Positions 8,366 to 18,952 of a stretch of DNA of 64,000 bases are shown in pieces. A program made the position numbers and the translations under genes. A model generated the notes under the pieces. The model was given only the letters and a program-made list of their open reading frames with translations. It made no database searches and had not been told where the DNA came from. Source of the DNA: Psychromonas marina (GTDB lineage: Bacteria; Pseudomonadota; Gammaproteobacteria; Enterobacterales; Psychromonadaceae); NCBI RefSeq assembly GCF_030161115.1, contig NZ_BSPQ01000026.1, positions 62,001 to 126,000 of the forward strand, in the 5' to 3' direction. Every line of letters starts with the position of its first letter. The stretch's first letter is position 1.

Positions 8366-8842
8366 ATGTCTAAATCGAAAAAAATAAGAATATTAATTGG
8401 CTTTATTTCTGGCGCACTGTTTGGTGCGGGCATGATTATTTCTGGTATGGTTGATCCTACTAAGGTGATCGGTTTCTTAAATGTCACAGGTGATTGGGAT
8501 CCAAGCTTAATGTTTGTGATGGGGGGCGCGTTAGCGGTATTCACACCTATCTACCACCTTGTTATCAAAAAACGCAAAACAGCAATTAGCGGGGATGCAT
8601 TTACTTGGACAACCAATACCACCATAGATGGTACGCTTATTTGGGGCGCGATTATTTTTGGTGCAGGTTGGGGGTTGGCAGGTTTCTGTCCGGGCCCGGC
8701 AATAGCAAGCATTGGCGGTGGTACCAACATTATACTCGCCTTTGTATTGAGTATGTTGGTCGGCATTGTTCATGCTAACCAATATTTAGCAGGCCGTTTT
8801 CCGTTGCCTTTTGTTGGCTACCGTAAACAGTGCGGTAGTTAA
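8366..8842 (+). CDS. YeeE/YedE (DUF395) membrane protein, second half (PmpB-like)
   Basis: A 158-residue membrane protein with the second YeeE/YedE signature, GLAGFCPGPAI (C108), and four to five hydrophobic segments. The ATG at 8366 begins one base after the stop of the upstream half, so translation is coupled. The frame is open further upstream to 8234, but that part overlaps the first half in another frame and is not coding. It should pair with the previous gene product to form the sulfur-compound transporter. A strong terminator follows. Confidence 0.85.
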   Translation: MSKSKKIRILIGFISGALFGAGMIISGMVDPTKVIGFLNVTGDWDPSLMFVMGGALAVFTPIYHLVIKKRKTAISGDAFTWTTNTTIDGTLIWGAIIFGAGWGLAGFCPGPAIASIGGGTNIILAFVLSMLVGIVHANQYLAGRFPLPFVGYRKQCGS

Positions 8843-8852
8843 AAACAAGCAC

Positions 8853-8883
8853 AAAAAAGGTGAATCACTGATTCACCTTTTTT
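8853..8883. terminator. Bidirectional rho-independent terminator
   Basis: Stem AAAAAAGGTGAAT / ATTCACCTTTTTT around CACTG, with A and T runs on each side, between the convergent yeeE pair and relA. Confidence 0.88.
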
Positions 8884-8904
8884 ATTCTTCTCGACTAATC
8901 AGTA

Positions 8905-11118
8905 TTATAAACGTCTAACCGCAGTCACATCTTTGAGTTGTTGTAATTTCTTCGCTAATTTAACGATATCTTTACTGTTAAAAACCTCTAAATTAAGATC
9001 AATGGTCGCCGATTGATTTTTAATATTGGTCATACTATTAACACCAAGAACATTCACTTTTTCATTAGAAAGTAGTGTCGTAATATCCTTTAACAAGCCG
9101 CTTCTATCCATCGCTTCAAGACGCAGTGTTAATGAGTAACCAGATGAGTGAGACTCTCCCCAGCTCGCTTCAATAATGCGTTCAGGATGCACATCACGAA
9201 GATCTGCAAGTTGCTCACAAGACTTACGATGTACTGATATACCGCGCCCTTGGGTAATATACCCCTCGATAGGCTCACCAGGTATCGGCTGACAACAACG
9301 CGCAATGGTATGCATTAAGTTACCCACACCATCGATAATAATATTATTACCCGTCGGCTTTTGCGTAAAACTCTGTTTTCGCTTCTCTAATGCTTCAAGT
9401 GCAGCAAGATCCTGTTGCTCTAATGTTTGTTGGTGATGATGCCCATCTAAAAAGTGCACCAACTGATTTAAACGCAGATCACCATTACCGATGCCAGCAA
9501 AAATATCATCGTCACTACTGACATTAAAGCGCTCAATGGCTGGTGACACATCAGTGAGTTTCAGTTTTACCTTTGCTAGCTCAGCCTCTAACAGCTCTCG
9601 CCCTGCTTGAATATTTTTATCTCGATCCTGTTTTCTAAACCAAGTCGCTACTTTATGTCGTGCACGTGGTGCATTGAGATAACCAAGATTAGGGTTAAGC
9701 CAATCTCTACTCGGGTTAGACTCTTTTTGAGTCAATATTTCAACTTGATCGCCAGTTTTAAGCTTATAAGTGAAAGGTACGATATGGTTCGCTATTTTTG
9801 CACCAATACAACGATGTCCAACTTGGCTGTGAATATAATAGGCAAAGTCTAAGGGTGTTGATCCTGCTGGAAGATCTACCACTTCACCTGTTGGTGTAAA
9901 CACATAAACACGATCATCAAATACCTGACTACGTAATTCATCGACTAAGTTTTCGCTATCTGCAATATCTTCTTGCCATGCGAGTAGTTTACGTAACCAT
10001 GCAATCTTTTCTTCGTAACCACCGGCAGATTTTCCACCGGCACTCCCCTCTTTATACTTCCAGTGCGCAGCGACGCCTAGCTCTGAGTCTTCATGCATCT
10101 GCTGAGTACGAATCTGTACCTCTATCGCTTTGCCTTCATCTCCCAATACAACGGTATGAATAGATTGATAGCCGTTGGGTTTAGGGTTCGCAATATAATC
10201 ATCAAACTCACTTGGAATATGGTGCCACATGGTGTGAATGGCCCCTAACGCAGCATAACAATCCTGCAGTTTTTCGACCACTACACGGACCGCACGTACA
10301 TCAAAGAGTTGTTCAAACTGTAACTCTTTTTTCTGCATTTTACGGTAGATACTATAGATATGTTTTGGCCGACCGTAAGCACTGCCGTTGACACTCATCT
10401 CTGTTAATGAGTTTTGCACTCTGCCAACAAAGTCTTGAATATAGTTTTCACGATCAATGCGTTTTTCTGCGAGTTGTTTGGCTAATTTTTTGTAAATTTC
10501 TGGCTGAAGATAACGAAATGAAAGATCTTCCAATTCCCACTTTAACTGGCCAATACCAAGTCGATTCGCTAAAGGTGCATAGATAGAGGATATTTCACGC
10601 GCGACTAATACTTTAGTCTCTTCATCTGCGCCTTTTATCTGCTGTAGATAACAGATACGCTCAGCAAGTTTAATCACTACAGCACGGACATCTTCGACCA
10701 TTGCTAATAACATATGGCGTAGATTATCAACTTGAGAGGCAGCTATTTTAGTCGAGCCTTGATTTTGTAACGCACGGATGCCTTCCATATCCATTGCGCC
10801 CTTCACCAATTTTGCGATGCGCTTAGGCCACATCTCATTGACCTGCTCTTGGGTAAGGATGTTATGATCTAACAGCGGAAATATCAGCGCAGCGTTAAGG
10901 GTATCCATATCCATGTTAAGAGTAACGAGGATTTCAACCATCTCTGTGCCCAGCTCTAATAGCGGCAGCTGCTCGGGCTCAGTGCACAGGGTGATTATCT
11001 TTTCGTAGTTTTCTAATAGGCTTCTTTGATCATTATTGCTTAACCCTAACGTGGTTACCCACTTGGTTGGATCTTTCTGTGCAGTTTGAAAAAAATGTGT
11101 GTCACGAACTGAAACCAT
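8905..11118 (-). CDS. relA: GTP pyrophosphokinase RelA
   Basis: RelA makes (p)ppGpp on ribosomes that carry uncharged tRNA. The 737-residue protein has the full RelA order: degenerate hydrolase domain (about 1-200; the HD metal motif of SpoT is replaced by FPLLDHNIL, so it should be synthetase only), synthetase domain with YIANPKPNGYQSIHT (308-322) and EVQIRT, TGS domain (about 400-465), zinc-finger region with CCQPIPGEPIEGYI, and a C-terminal ACT domain. Length is that of E. coli RelA. It follows rlmD after 60 bp, so both are probably on one transcript ending at the terminator at 8853-8883. Confidence 0.97.
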   Translation of the reverse strand: MVSVRDTHFFQTAQKDPTKWVTTLGLSNNDQRSLLENYEKIITLCTEPEQLPLLELGTEMVEILVTLNMDMDTLNAALIFPLLDHNILTQEQVNEMWPKRIAKLVKGAMDMEGIRALQNQGSTKIAASQVDNLRHMLLAMVEDVRAVVIKLAERICYLQQIKGADEETKVLVAREISSIYAPLANRLGIGQLKWELEDLSFRYLQPEIYKKLAKQLAEKRIDRENYIQDFVGRVQNSLTEMSVNGSAYGRPKHIYSIYRKMQKKELQFEQLFDVRAVRVVVEKLQDCYAALGAIHTMWHHIPSEFDDYIANPKPNGYQSIHTVVLGDEGKAIEVQIRTQQMHEDSELGVAAHWKYKEGSAGGKSAGGYEEKIAWLRKLLAWQEDIADSENLVDELRSQVFDDRVYVFTPTGEVVDLPAGSTPLDFAYYIHSQVGHRCIGAKIANHIVPFTYKLKTGDQVEILTQKESNPSRDWLNPNLGYLNAPRARHKVATWFRKQDRDKNIQAGRELLEAELAKVKLKLTDVSPAIERFNVSSDDDIFAGIGNGDLRLNQLVHFLDGHHHQQTLEQQDLAALEALEKRKQSFTQKPTGNNIIIDGVGNLMHTIARCCQPIPGEPIEGYITQGRGISVHRKSCEQLADLRDVHPERIIEASWGESHSSGYSLTLRLEAMDRSGLLKDITTLLSNEKVNVLGVNSMTNIKNQSATIDLNLEVFNSKDIVKLAKKLQQLKDVTAVRRL

Positions 11119-11178
11119 TAAAAAACTCCAAATTTAACGTGTTAGGCGTGTAATAATCCGTTACACACCAATTAAAAA

Positions 11179-12513
11179 CTATTTTATAAACAGTGCCATA
11201 GATTCCATATGCCCAGTTTGAGGGAACATATCTAATAAACCCAATTTATCTAATTTATAACCTTTTTCCAATAATAACTGACTATCTCTTGCAAGGGTAA
11301 CCGGATCACAAGAAACATAAACAATATGTGATGGCTTGAGCGATAAGATAAAGGGAATCGACTCAAGTGCACCTGCGCGTGCTGGATCTAACAATACTTT
11401 ATTGAACGATGAACTTGCCCAAGGTTGTTTACTCAAATGTTCAGCACTTAAATCGGCTTGAAAAAAAGTACTATTATTAATACCGTTTGCTTGTGCATTA
11501 TCAGTGGCACGATCGACCATTTTTTGCACCCCTTCTACGCCAACAACAGACTCAACTAATGTCGCAATTGGCAGGGTAAAATTACCTAAACCACAAAATA
11601 GATCCAATACCTTATCTTGCTTATTTACATCAAGCCAGGTAAGTGCTTGTGCAACCATTTGTTGATTAACCGCTTCATTAACTTGTAAAAAATCAGTGGC
11701 ATTGAAATTAAGTGTCGAGTTCCATTGAGGTAATTGGTAACTTAATTTATTGTCACCCGTTAAACAAACAAGTTCATTTTTATTTGGTTGGCTATAGAAG
11801 TTAACCTGATATTGCTCTGAAAAGGCTGTAATTAATGCCACATCACCTTTTGGTAAAACTTTTAGGTGGCGCAGTAAAACCACCACGCCTTGATCTGACC
11901 AAATCATTTCAACATGGCCCAAATCAGCTTTGCTAGTCAAACTATTTAACAGCTCTTTCAGTGGTACGATTAAAAGCTCTAGCGGTGCTTTCAATACCGG
12001 ACATACTTTTTGATCAATCAGGTCATTGCTCAGTGCACGACGGAACCCCATCTCCACTTTTTTTGATTTTCTATTATATTGCACACCAAAACGTGCGCTA
12101 CGTCGGTAACCCCATTCATTGGACTTAACAGCTTGTTCAAGTTCAATAGGGGCTTGCTTAGCAAAGCGGGTAAACAGGTCTAATAAACCCGCCTGCTTAA
12201 TGCTAATTTGATTATCTTGGGTAGTATGTTGCAGATGACAACCACCACATTGCTCATAGTGTGGACAAGCAGCGGGCACGCGTAACTCACTCGCTTGATT
12301 AATTTTTATAATGTTTGCTTTGCTATAGCGCTTTTTGCTTTCTGTCACTTGAACATCTAACGTCTCACCAATTAAGGCACCATCAATAAATAAAGGTTTA
12401 TTTTGGAAAAAAGCGAGCCCTCGACCTTGGTGATCTAATTTTTCTACCAAGACATTTTTCAAAATTCGACTTTTTATACTATTTTTAGGTGCTGCTTTAA
12501 AGAACTGAGCCAT
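11179..12513 (-). CDS. rlmD: 23S rRNA (uracil-1939-C5)-methyltransferase RlmD
   Basis: RlmD (RumA) methylates U1939 of 23S rRNA using S-adenosylmethionine. The 444-residue sequence has an N-terminal TRAM domain (about 12-72), a [4Fe-4S] ligand set in CPHYEQCGGC (C83, C89, C92) plus C171, the methyltransferase motif VLDLFCGLGNFTLP, and the nucleophile loop YVSCDPVTLARD near residue 400. These separate it from RlmC and TrmA. The gene precedes relA, as in E. coli, and is divergent from barA. Confidence 0.95.
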   Translation of the reverse strand: MAQFFKAAPKNSIKSRILKNVLVEKLDHQGRGLAFFQNKPLFIDGALIGETLDVQVTESKKRYSKANIIKINQASELRVPAACPHYEQCGGCHLQHTTQDNQISIKQAGLLDLFTRFAKQAPIELEQAVKSNEWGYRRSARFGVQYNRKSKKVEMGFRRALSNDLIDQKVCPVLKAPLELLIVPLKELLNSLTSKADLGHVEMIWSDQGVVVLLRHLKVLPKGDVALITAFSEQYQVNFYSQPNKNELVCLTGDNKLSYQLPQWNSTLNFNATDFLQVNEAVNQQMVAQALTWLDVNKQDKVLDLFCGLGNFTLPIATLVESVVGVEGVQKMVDRATDNAQANGINNSTFFQADLSAEHLSKQPWASSSFNKVLLDPARAGALESIPFILSLKPSHIVYVSCDPVTLARDSQLLLEKGYKLDKLGLLDMFPQTGHMESMALFIK

Positions 12514-12736
12514 AAGTAATTCACAGGTAAGATAAGCTATGCCATCATAGCTTTGCAGGCTCCATGATACTTCATCAGCAAGCCAAATTGTAGCAATACA
12601 ATGTGCATAAATGACGGCTATAAAATTAACCTACTTAGCAGTGCCAGAGAAAGCGTATTGAGGTAATATGGTCTAGCTTGTCAAATACAATAGAAAAAGC
12701 ATTCATTTCATCGACTAAAAGATTAGAAAGCCACCT

Positions 12737-15514
12737 ATGACAAAATATGGATTGCGCGCTCAGGTTATCACCTACACCATTTTACCGACGATATTGATTG
12801 GTGGATTATTAGCGACTTATTTTACGATTAACCGTTATATGCAAGGTAATGAATTTCTAATTAACCGTGCGATTAATATTGCAGAACCATTAGCAATTGC
12901 CAGTGAATATGGGATACAAGATGAAACACGTACTGTTTTAAGACGAATTATCGGTGCAACACATCGTAAAAACAGCGCCATGATCAGAAGTATTGCCATC
13001 TTTGATGCACAAAATAAACTCTTTGTAACCAGCAACTATCACCGTAATTTTCAGTTATTAAAGATTGACGATGGGCAAGCGATTCCCGAGATGACCCAAG
13101 TCGTACATCATCTTGATAGCACCGTCATCCATACCCCCATCATTGATGAATCTAATTTTTTAGAGTACCAACTTACTTTTGACCAACCACGGCGGGTGAT
13201 TGGTTATATCTCTTTAGAGATTAACCGGTCCCAAGTTGATCTGTTATTTTTCCGTGATGCGGCTTTATCAATCATCGTCGTATTAATGGGGATTATCGGC
13301 AGCCTATTCTTCGCATTTAGACAAGCAAACCGCATTACAGGTCCTATTTCAGAGATGGCTTCCGTGGTTGAAAAGATCAGTCTCGGGCGTCTAAACTCAC
13401 GGGTAGAGGGCAACTATACCGGTGAAATAGAATCACTAAAGGATGGTATTAACCAAATGGGTTTCGCGATGTCGAAACACCATGAGGAGATGCAAGACAA
13501 TATTGACCAAGCGACCAGTGAACTACGCGAAACACTTGATCTGATGGAAGTACAGAATATCGAACTTGATATTACTCGAAAAGAGGCGCAACAAGCCGCC
13601 TCAGTAAAATCAGAGTTCCTTGCTAATATGAGTCACGAGTTACGCACGCCGCTTAATGGTGTAATCGGTTTTGCTAGGCAGCTGCTAAAGACACAAATGA
13701 CCGCTAATCAAGTAGATTATCTACAGACCATCGAACGCTCTGCAGGTAATTTACTTAATATCATTAACGATATTTTAGACTTTTCAAAACTCGAAGCGGG
13801 TAAATCAACACTTGAAAAACTGCCCTTTGACCTGCGTGAATGTATCGATGAAACGATGCACTTATTAGCGCCAAGTGCACATGAAAAAAACTTAGAGCTA
13901 AGTTTGATGGTCGATTATGAAGTGCCATCAGATGTACTTGGTGACGCAATGCGCCTACAGCAAATTCTTACTAATCTGATTGGTAATGCGATTAAATTTA
14001 CCCAAGAGGGTAATATTGAAGTACAGATTCAACGCGTTAAACAAGAAGATGATGTCGATAATACGGTTACCTTGAAGATGATGATAGCTGATACCGGCAT
14101 TGGTATCTCTGAAAAGCAGCAGCAACAACTATTCAAAGCATTTGGCCAAGCAGATTCAAGCGTTACTAGGGAATATGGCGGGACGGGGCTAGGGTTAGTT
14201 ATTACCCAGAAACTAGTCGCAGAGATGCAAGGTAACATTGATCTTATTTCAGCACCTGAACAGGGTTCAACGTTCTCATTTACCATAAAAATAGAAAAAA
14301 ACAGCCATCGACCTTTACAAAACTTGCCACTTCAACAGCTAAAAGAACAATCTATTTTAGTTTTTGAAAGTAATAAATATGCCGCGTTAGCCTGTTCACA
14401 ACTACTTAATCAATGGCAGACGACACTCACTCTTAGTGAAAAAGAAGTACAATTTGAGCAGAACTTAGATAAGCAATATAGCAGCATTGTGATAGGTCAT
14501 AGCCAATGTGACAACCTTAAGCCACTTTTAGCGAAGATCAACAAAGCGAAACAATTTACCAAAAACATTATTGTGCTTATCAACTCAAGTGATCCAAGTA
14601 TTTTTGAGATGATCCAAAAATCAGGTGCTAATTATTGTTTAAGTAAACCGATAAATCACAAAAATTTAGCCAATGCATTAATCACCGGCAACGAGGTAAA
14701 ACAAGAACTTATCACTCCTGAGAAACCATTAACTATAATACGTAAAGATATTAATGTGATGGCAGTAGACGATAATCCTGCCAATTTAAAACTGATACAA
14801 GCGATGCTAAATGATCGGGTTAACCATGTCACCACCTGTGTTAATGGAAAAATAGCAGTCGATCATGCAAAACTGCAGAAATTTGATCTGATCTTTATGG
14901 ATATCCAGATGCCTGTTTTAGATGGTATTAATGCCTGTCTACAGATTAAAGATGGTTCGACAAATAATACAACGCCCATTATTGCGGTGACTGCGCATGT
15001 ACTCCCTGGCGAAAAAGAACAGTTTTTACAGCAGGGTATGGACGATTGTTTAGCAAAACCGATCGATGAGCGCGCACTTCAGAAAATTATTAATCGCTGG
15101 GCTCCTAATGCAAAATTATTAGATGCACCAATCATACAGCCCCCAAGAAGAACTATTCCAGCGGTGAATAGCAGCACTTCTTTTGACTGGTCATTAGCAT
15201 TAAAGCAATCTGCAGGTAAAGAAGATCTCGCAAAAGAGATGATAAGCATGCTAATTAACGATTTTACTGAGGTTAAAAGCGCCGCAAATGAAGCAATAAA
15301 TGGCGAGATAGATAACGTTCAACTCAGCAAGATTATCCATAAGTTTCATGGGGGTTGTAGCTATAGTGGCGTGCCTAAGCTAAAGAAAATTGCGGGTCTG
15401 ATTGAGCAAGAACTTAAACAAGGACTTAGCCCAGACTTATTAGAGCCTGAGCTATTAGAGTTACTCGATGAGCTTGATAATGTACAACGTGATGCTGCTA
15501 ATTATTTAGCTTGA
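12737..15514 (+). CDS. barA: Hybrid sensor histidine kinase BarA
   Basis: BarA is the tripartite kinase that phosphorylates the response regulator UvrY (GacA), controlling CsrB-type small RNAs. The 925-residue protein has a transmembrane helix near residues 10-30, a periplasmic loop, a second helix near 173-195, a HAMP linker, and a kinase core with H300 in MSHELRTPLNGVIGF and ATP-lid motifs (GTGLGLVIT). A receiver-like segment without an acceptor aspartate follows, then a true receiver with D722 in FMDIQMPVLDG, and a C-terminal HPt domain with H871 in KFHGGCSYSG. The position divergent from rlmD-relA matches E. coli. Its stop overlaps the end of the next gene on the other strand by 13 bp. 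Confidence 0.95.
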   Translation: MTKYGLRAQVITYTILPTILIGGLLATYFTINRYMQGNEFLINRAINIAEPLAIASEYGIQDETRTVLRRIIGATHRKNSAMIRSIAIFDAQNKLFVTSNYHRNFQLLKIDDGQAIPEMTQVVHHLDSTVIHTPIIDESNFLEYQLTFDQPRRVIGYISLEINRSQVDLLFFRDAALSIIVVLMGIIGSLFFAFRQANRITGPISEMASVVEKISLGRLNSRVEGNYTGEIESLKDGINQMGFAMSKHHEEMQDNIDQATSELRETLDLMEVQNIELDITRKEAQQAASVKSEFLANMSHELRTPLNGVIGFARQLLKTQMTANQVDYLQTIERSAGNLLNIINDILDFSKLEAGKSTLEKLPFDLRECIDETMHLLAPSAHEKNLELSLMVDYEVPSDVLGDAMRLQQILTNLIGNAIKFTQEGNIEVQIQRVKQEDDVDNTVTLKMMIADTGIGISEKQQQQLFKAFGQADSSVTREYGGTGLGLVITQKLVAEMQGNIDLISAPEQGSTFSFTIKIEKNSHRPLQNLPLQQLKEQSILVFESNKYAALACSQLLNQWQTTLTLSEKEVQFEQNLDKQYSSIVIGHSQCDNLKPLLAKINKAKQFTKNIIVLINSSDPSIFEMIQKSGANYCLSKPINHKNLANALITGNEVKQELITPEKPLTIIRKDINVMAVDDNPANLKLIQAMLNDRVNHVTTCVNGKIAVDHAKLQKFDLIFMDIQMPVLDGINACLQIKDGSTNNTTPIIAVTAHVLPGEKEQFLQQGMDDCLAKPIDERALQKIINRWAPNAKLLDAPIIQPPRRTIPAVNSSTSFDWSLALKQSAGKEDLAKEMISMLINDFTEVKSAANEAINGEIDNVQLSKIIHKFHGGCSYSGVPKLKKIAGLIEQELKQGLSPDLLEPELLELLDELDNVQRDAANYLA

Positions 15515-16599
15515 AATTCTTCTTTCAAGCTAGTTGTATCTAAATGAAGCTGCCTTGTTGGGAAAGCAAATTGAGCACCATTATCTTTCACAATTTTTGC
15601 AATATTGAGCAATATATCCTGCTTAATGCCGTGAAATTTAATCCAGTTAGTGGTTTTTGTGAAGGTGTAGATAAAGAAATCTAATGATGAGTCATTAAAC
15701 AGATCAAAATTGACGATTAAGGTCTGACGAGTATCTATTTCAGGGTGATTAGCGAGCATCTCCCTGACCTCAAAAATGATTTTTTCTACCTGATTGATAT
15801 CACGATAACGCAGTCCAAAACTTTCTTTAATACGGCGGTTACTCATACGCGATGCATTCTCCACCACAATTTGAGTAAACAAACTATTAGGGACATACAA
15901 GGGTCTTTTGTCAAAGGTACGAATACGGGTCAAACGCCAACCTATACTCTCAACAGTGCCCTCTATCGACTTATCTGGACTACGTATCCAATCTCCAACT
16001 TTAAACGGTTTATCCATATAAACCATCAAGGCACCAAACAGGTTGGACAGTAGATCTTTCGCTGCCATCCCCACCACCAAGCCACCCATACCACCAAATG
16101 CGAGTACACCTGATACGCTAACACCTAAGGTCTGTAATACAGAAAGTAAGATGATGATCAATACTGACAATTTGGCTAGCTTAGCAACCGCTGTCACCGT
16201 GGTTGTGTCTTTACGTTCATCAGCAATGTAAGTCTCTTCGGTGCGTGTCGCCATACGCCAGAAGGACCAGCCCAGAAGCAATAATATCGATATTTTTTGA
16301 ACCACAGGAAGATAATTTGAGATGGCTAACTCTTCACTTGAAGCAACCACCCTTAATGCCATTGACCCCCCCATCAGCACGATAATCCAATTCATAGGGC
16401 GCATTACGGCATATAAAGCAATATCATCCCAGTGATTAGATGTGTGTGAAACAATACGCTGAATTTTGTTAGCAAAGCTACGCCAGACTAATTGTATGAG
16501 TAAGGTAATACATAATATCAGTGTAAAATTAACTACCCAGTTACGGATATCTAAAGATGCTAATAACTGTTCTAGATATAACTCGACTTGCTCAATCAT
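15502..16599 (-). CDS. Mechanosensitive ion channel, MscS family
   Basis: A 365-residue MscS-type channel: hydrophobic helices at the N-terminus (about 17-37, 60-80, 90-110), a glycine- and alanine-rich pore helix (LAFGGMGGLVVGMAAKDL) and the beta domain that starts KPFKVGDWI. It should release solutes on hypo-osmotic shock. The frame is open to 16641, but the ATG at 16599 is preferred: AGGA precedes it by six bases, and the upstream stretch is the obgE terminator. The 3' end overlaps barA by 13 bp, tail to tail. It belongs to the mid-size MscS subgroup; the exact paralogue is not assignable. Confidence 0.88.
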   Translation of the reverse strand: MIEQVELYLEQLLASLDIRNWVVNFTLILCITLLIQLVWRSFANKIQRIVSHTSNHWDDIALYAVMRPMNWIIVLMGGSMALRVVASSEELAISNYLPVVQKISILLLLGWSFWRMATRTEETYIADERKDTTTVTAVAKLAKLSVLIIILLSVLQTLGVSVSGVLAFGGMGGLVVGMAAKDLLSNLFGALMVYMDKPFKVGDWIRSPDKSIEGTVESIGWRLTRIRTFDKRPLYVPNSLFTQIVVENASRMSNRRIKESFGLRYRDINQVEKIIFEVREMLANHPEIDTRQTLIVNFDLFNDSSLDFFIYTFTKTTNWIKFHGIKQDILLNIAKIVKDNGAQFAFPTRQLHLDTTSLKEEFQAK

Positions 16600-16615
16600 A
16601 TTGATTCCTAAAAGT

Positions 16616-16649
16616 AAAAAACCTCGCTTTGATAGTATCAAAGCGAGGT
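16616..16649 (-). terminator. Rho-independent terminator after obgE
   Basis: Perfect 14-bp stem ACCTCGCTTTGATA / TATCAAAGCGAGGT, followed on the minus strand by a T run. It closes the obgE transcript just before the MscS gene. Confidence 0.9.
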
Positions 16650-16681
16650 TTTATTATGAACAGAAGATGTTAGCCGAGATC

Positions 16682-17911
<1,230 letters not shown>

Positions 17912-17971
17912 TTATATTAAACATAGATCACATTTCTTCTATCAATATAAATAAGTACAAAAATTATATAT

Positions 17972-18002
17972 AAAAAAAAAGCCCCGCATAAGCGAGGCTT
18001 TA
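17972..18002 (-). terminator. Rho-independent terminator after rplU-rpmA
   Basis: On the minus strand, stem AAGCCTCGC / GCGGGGCTT (one G-T pair) with a TTAT loop, followed by nine T residues. Confidence 0.85.
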
Positions 18003-18023
18003 GAATCTTATTTCGAAACTGAA

Positions 18024-18281
18024 TTACTCAGCAACGATGCTCACGTATGAACGTAGTGGTTTACCTTTCTTTTCGAATTTAACTGTACCAGTTTGTTTCG
18101 CAAAAAGAGTGTGATCTTTACCAAGACCAACATTTAGGCCAGCGTGGAATTTAGTACCACGTTGACGTACAAGGATATTACCAGCTAATACAGATTCGCC
18201 ACCAAAACGTTTAACACCTAAGCGTTTACTTTCTGAATCGCGACCGTTATTAGTACTACCACCAGCTTTTTTATGTGCCAT
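18024..18281 (-). CDS. rpmA: 50S ribosomal protein L27
   Basis: The 85-residue protein starts [20 protein letters not shown], the standard L27 N-terminus that reaches towards the peptidyl-transferase centre. The rest ([15 protein letters not shown]) matches L27 throughout. It is 16 bp downstream of rplU with AGGAG before the ATG, and is followed by a terminator. Confidence 0.98.
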   Translation of the reverse strand: MAHKKAGGSTNNGRDSESKRLGVKRFGGESVLAGNILVRQRGTKFHAGLNVGLGKDHTLFAKQTGTVKFEKKGKPLRSYVSIVAE

Positions 18282-18297
18282 TTTTAATAACTCCTAA

Positions 18298-18609
18298 TTA
18301 AGCGTTAATCGCAACGATTTTAACTTCTGTAAACCACTGGCGGTGACCAGCTTGAGTACGAGAATGTTTACGACGGCGGAACTTAACGATTTTAACTTTT
18401 TTACCACGACCGTGTGCAACTACTTCAGCAGTTACTTTACTTCCGTCTACGTATGGAACACCAACTTTGATGTCGTCTGCGTTTGCTACTAGAAGAACTT
18501 TATCAAATTCTACAGTTGCGCCGGCTTCTACATCTAGTTTTTCCAAACGAAGAGTTTGTTCTACAGCAACACGGTGTTGCTTGCCACCACTCTGGATAAC
18601 AGCGTACAT
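18298..18609 (-). CDS. rplU: 50S ribosomal protein L21
   Basis: The 103-residue protein begins [14 protein letters not shown] and ends with the L21 signature [16 protein letters not shown] plus the EVKI strand. The ATG at 18609 is right because of homology and the GGAG eight bases upstream; the frame is open to 18645 without a good site. It is the first gene of the rplU-rpmA operon, divergent from ispB as in E. coli. Confidence 0.98.
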   Translation of the reverse strand: MYAVIQSGGKQHRVAVEQTLRLEKLDVEAGATVEFDKVLLVANADDIKVGVPYVDGSKVTAEVVAHGRGKKVKIVKFRRRKHSRTQAGHRQWFTEVKIVAINA

Positions 18610-18952
18610 GTTTATTACTCCGTTCAGGCGTCTCGTGTTATTCATCTAGGAATCAACATCGAGAGCACACTTATTAATCACAATGGTGGCGGAGTCTACG
18701 GCAATTACTAACACTTGGCAATATTATTTGGTAAAAATAATGGAATTAATTTAAACATCGATTTGTGGCCAACAATATGAAATATACAAAACAAACAAGC
18801 AGCCATTATTTCAATATCTTAGCTAAAAACAGGATCAAAAATACAGAAAGTAAATTAGTTGTAACATTTTCTTATAACAGAGTTGAGATAAGTATCAGAA
18901 AGGGCAATAATAACGCTATATATCATCATGCCTAATTCGGAAACACTACTCC
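18610..18952. other. Divergent rplU / ispB promoter region (gene-free)
   Basis: 343 bp without a supportable gene. It holds the rplU promoter (below) and a leader of about 75 nt. On the ispB side the DNA is AT-rich, but I cannot single out a convincing promoter or a strong ribosome-binding site. Confidence 0.6.
18693..18721 (-). promoter_or_regulatory. Predicted sigma-70 promoter of rplU-rpmA
   Basis: Minus strand -35 TTGCCA (18716-18721) and -10 TAGACT (18693-18698) with a 17-bp spacer, giving a transcript start about 75 nt upstream of the rplU ATG. Confidence 0.5.

Noticed and set aside
7942-8842. YeeE gene broken by a stop codon
   Set aside because: The two halves each have a start codon, a family cysteine motif and a one-base gap. 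Split PmpA/PmpB pairs are a known natural form.
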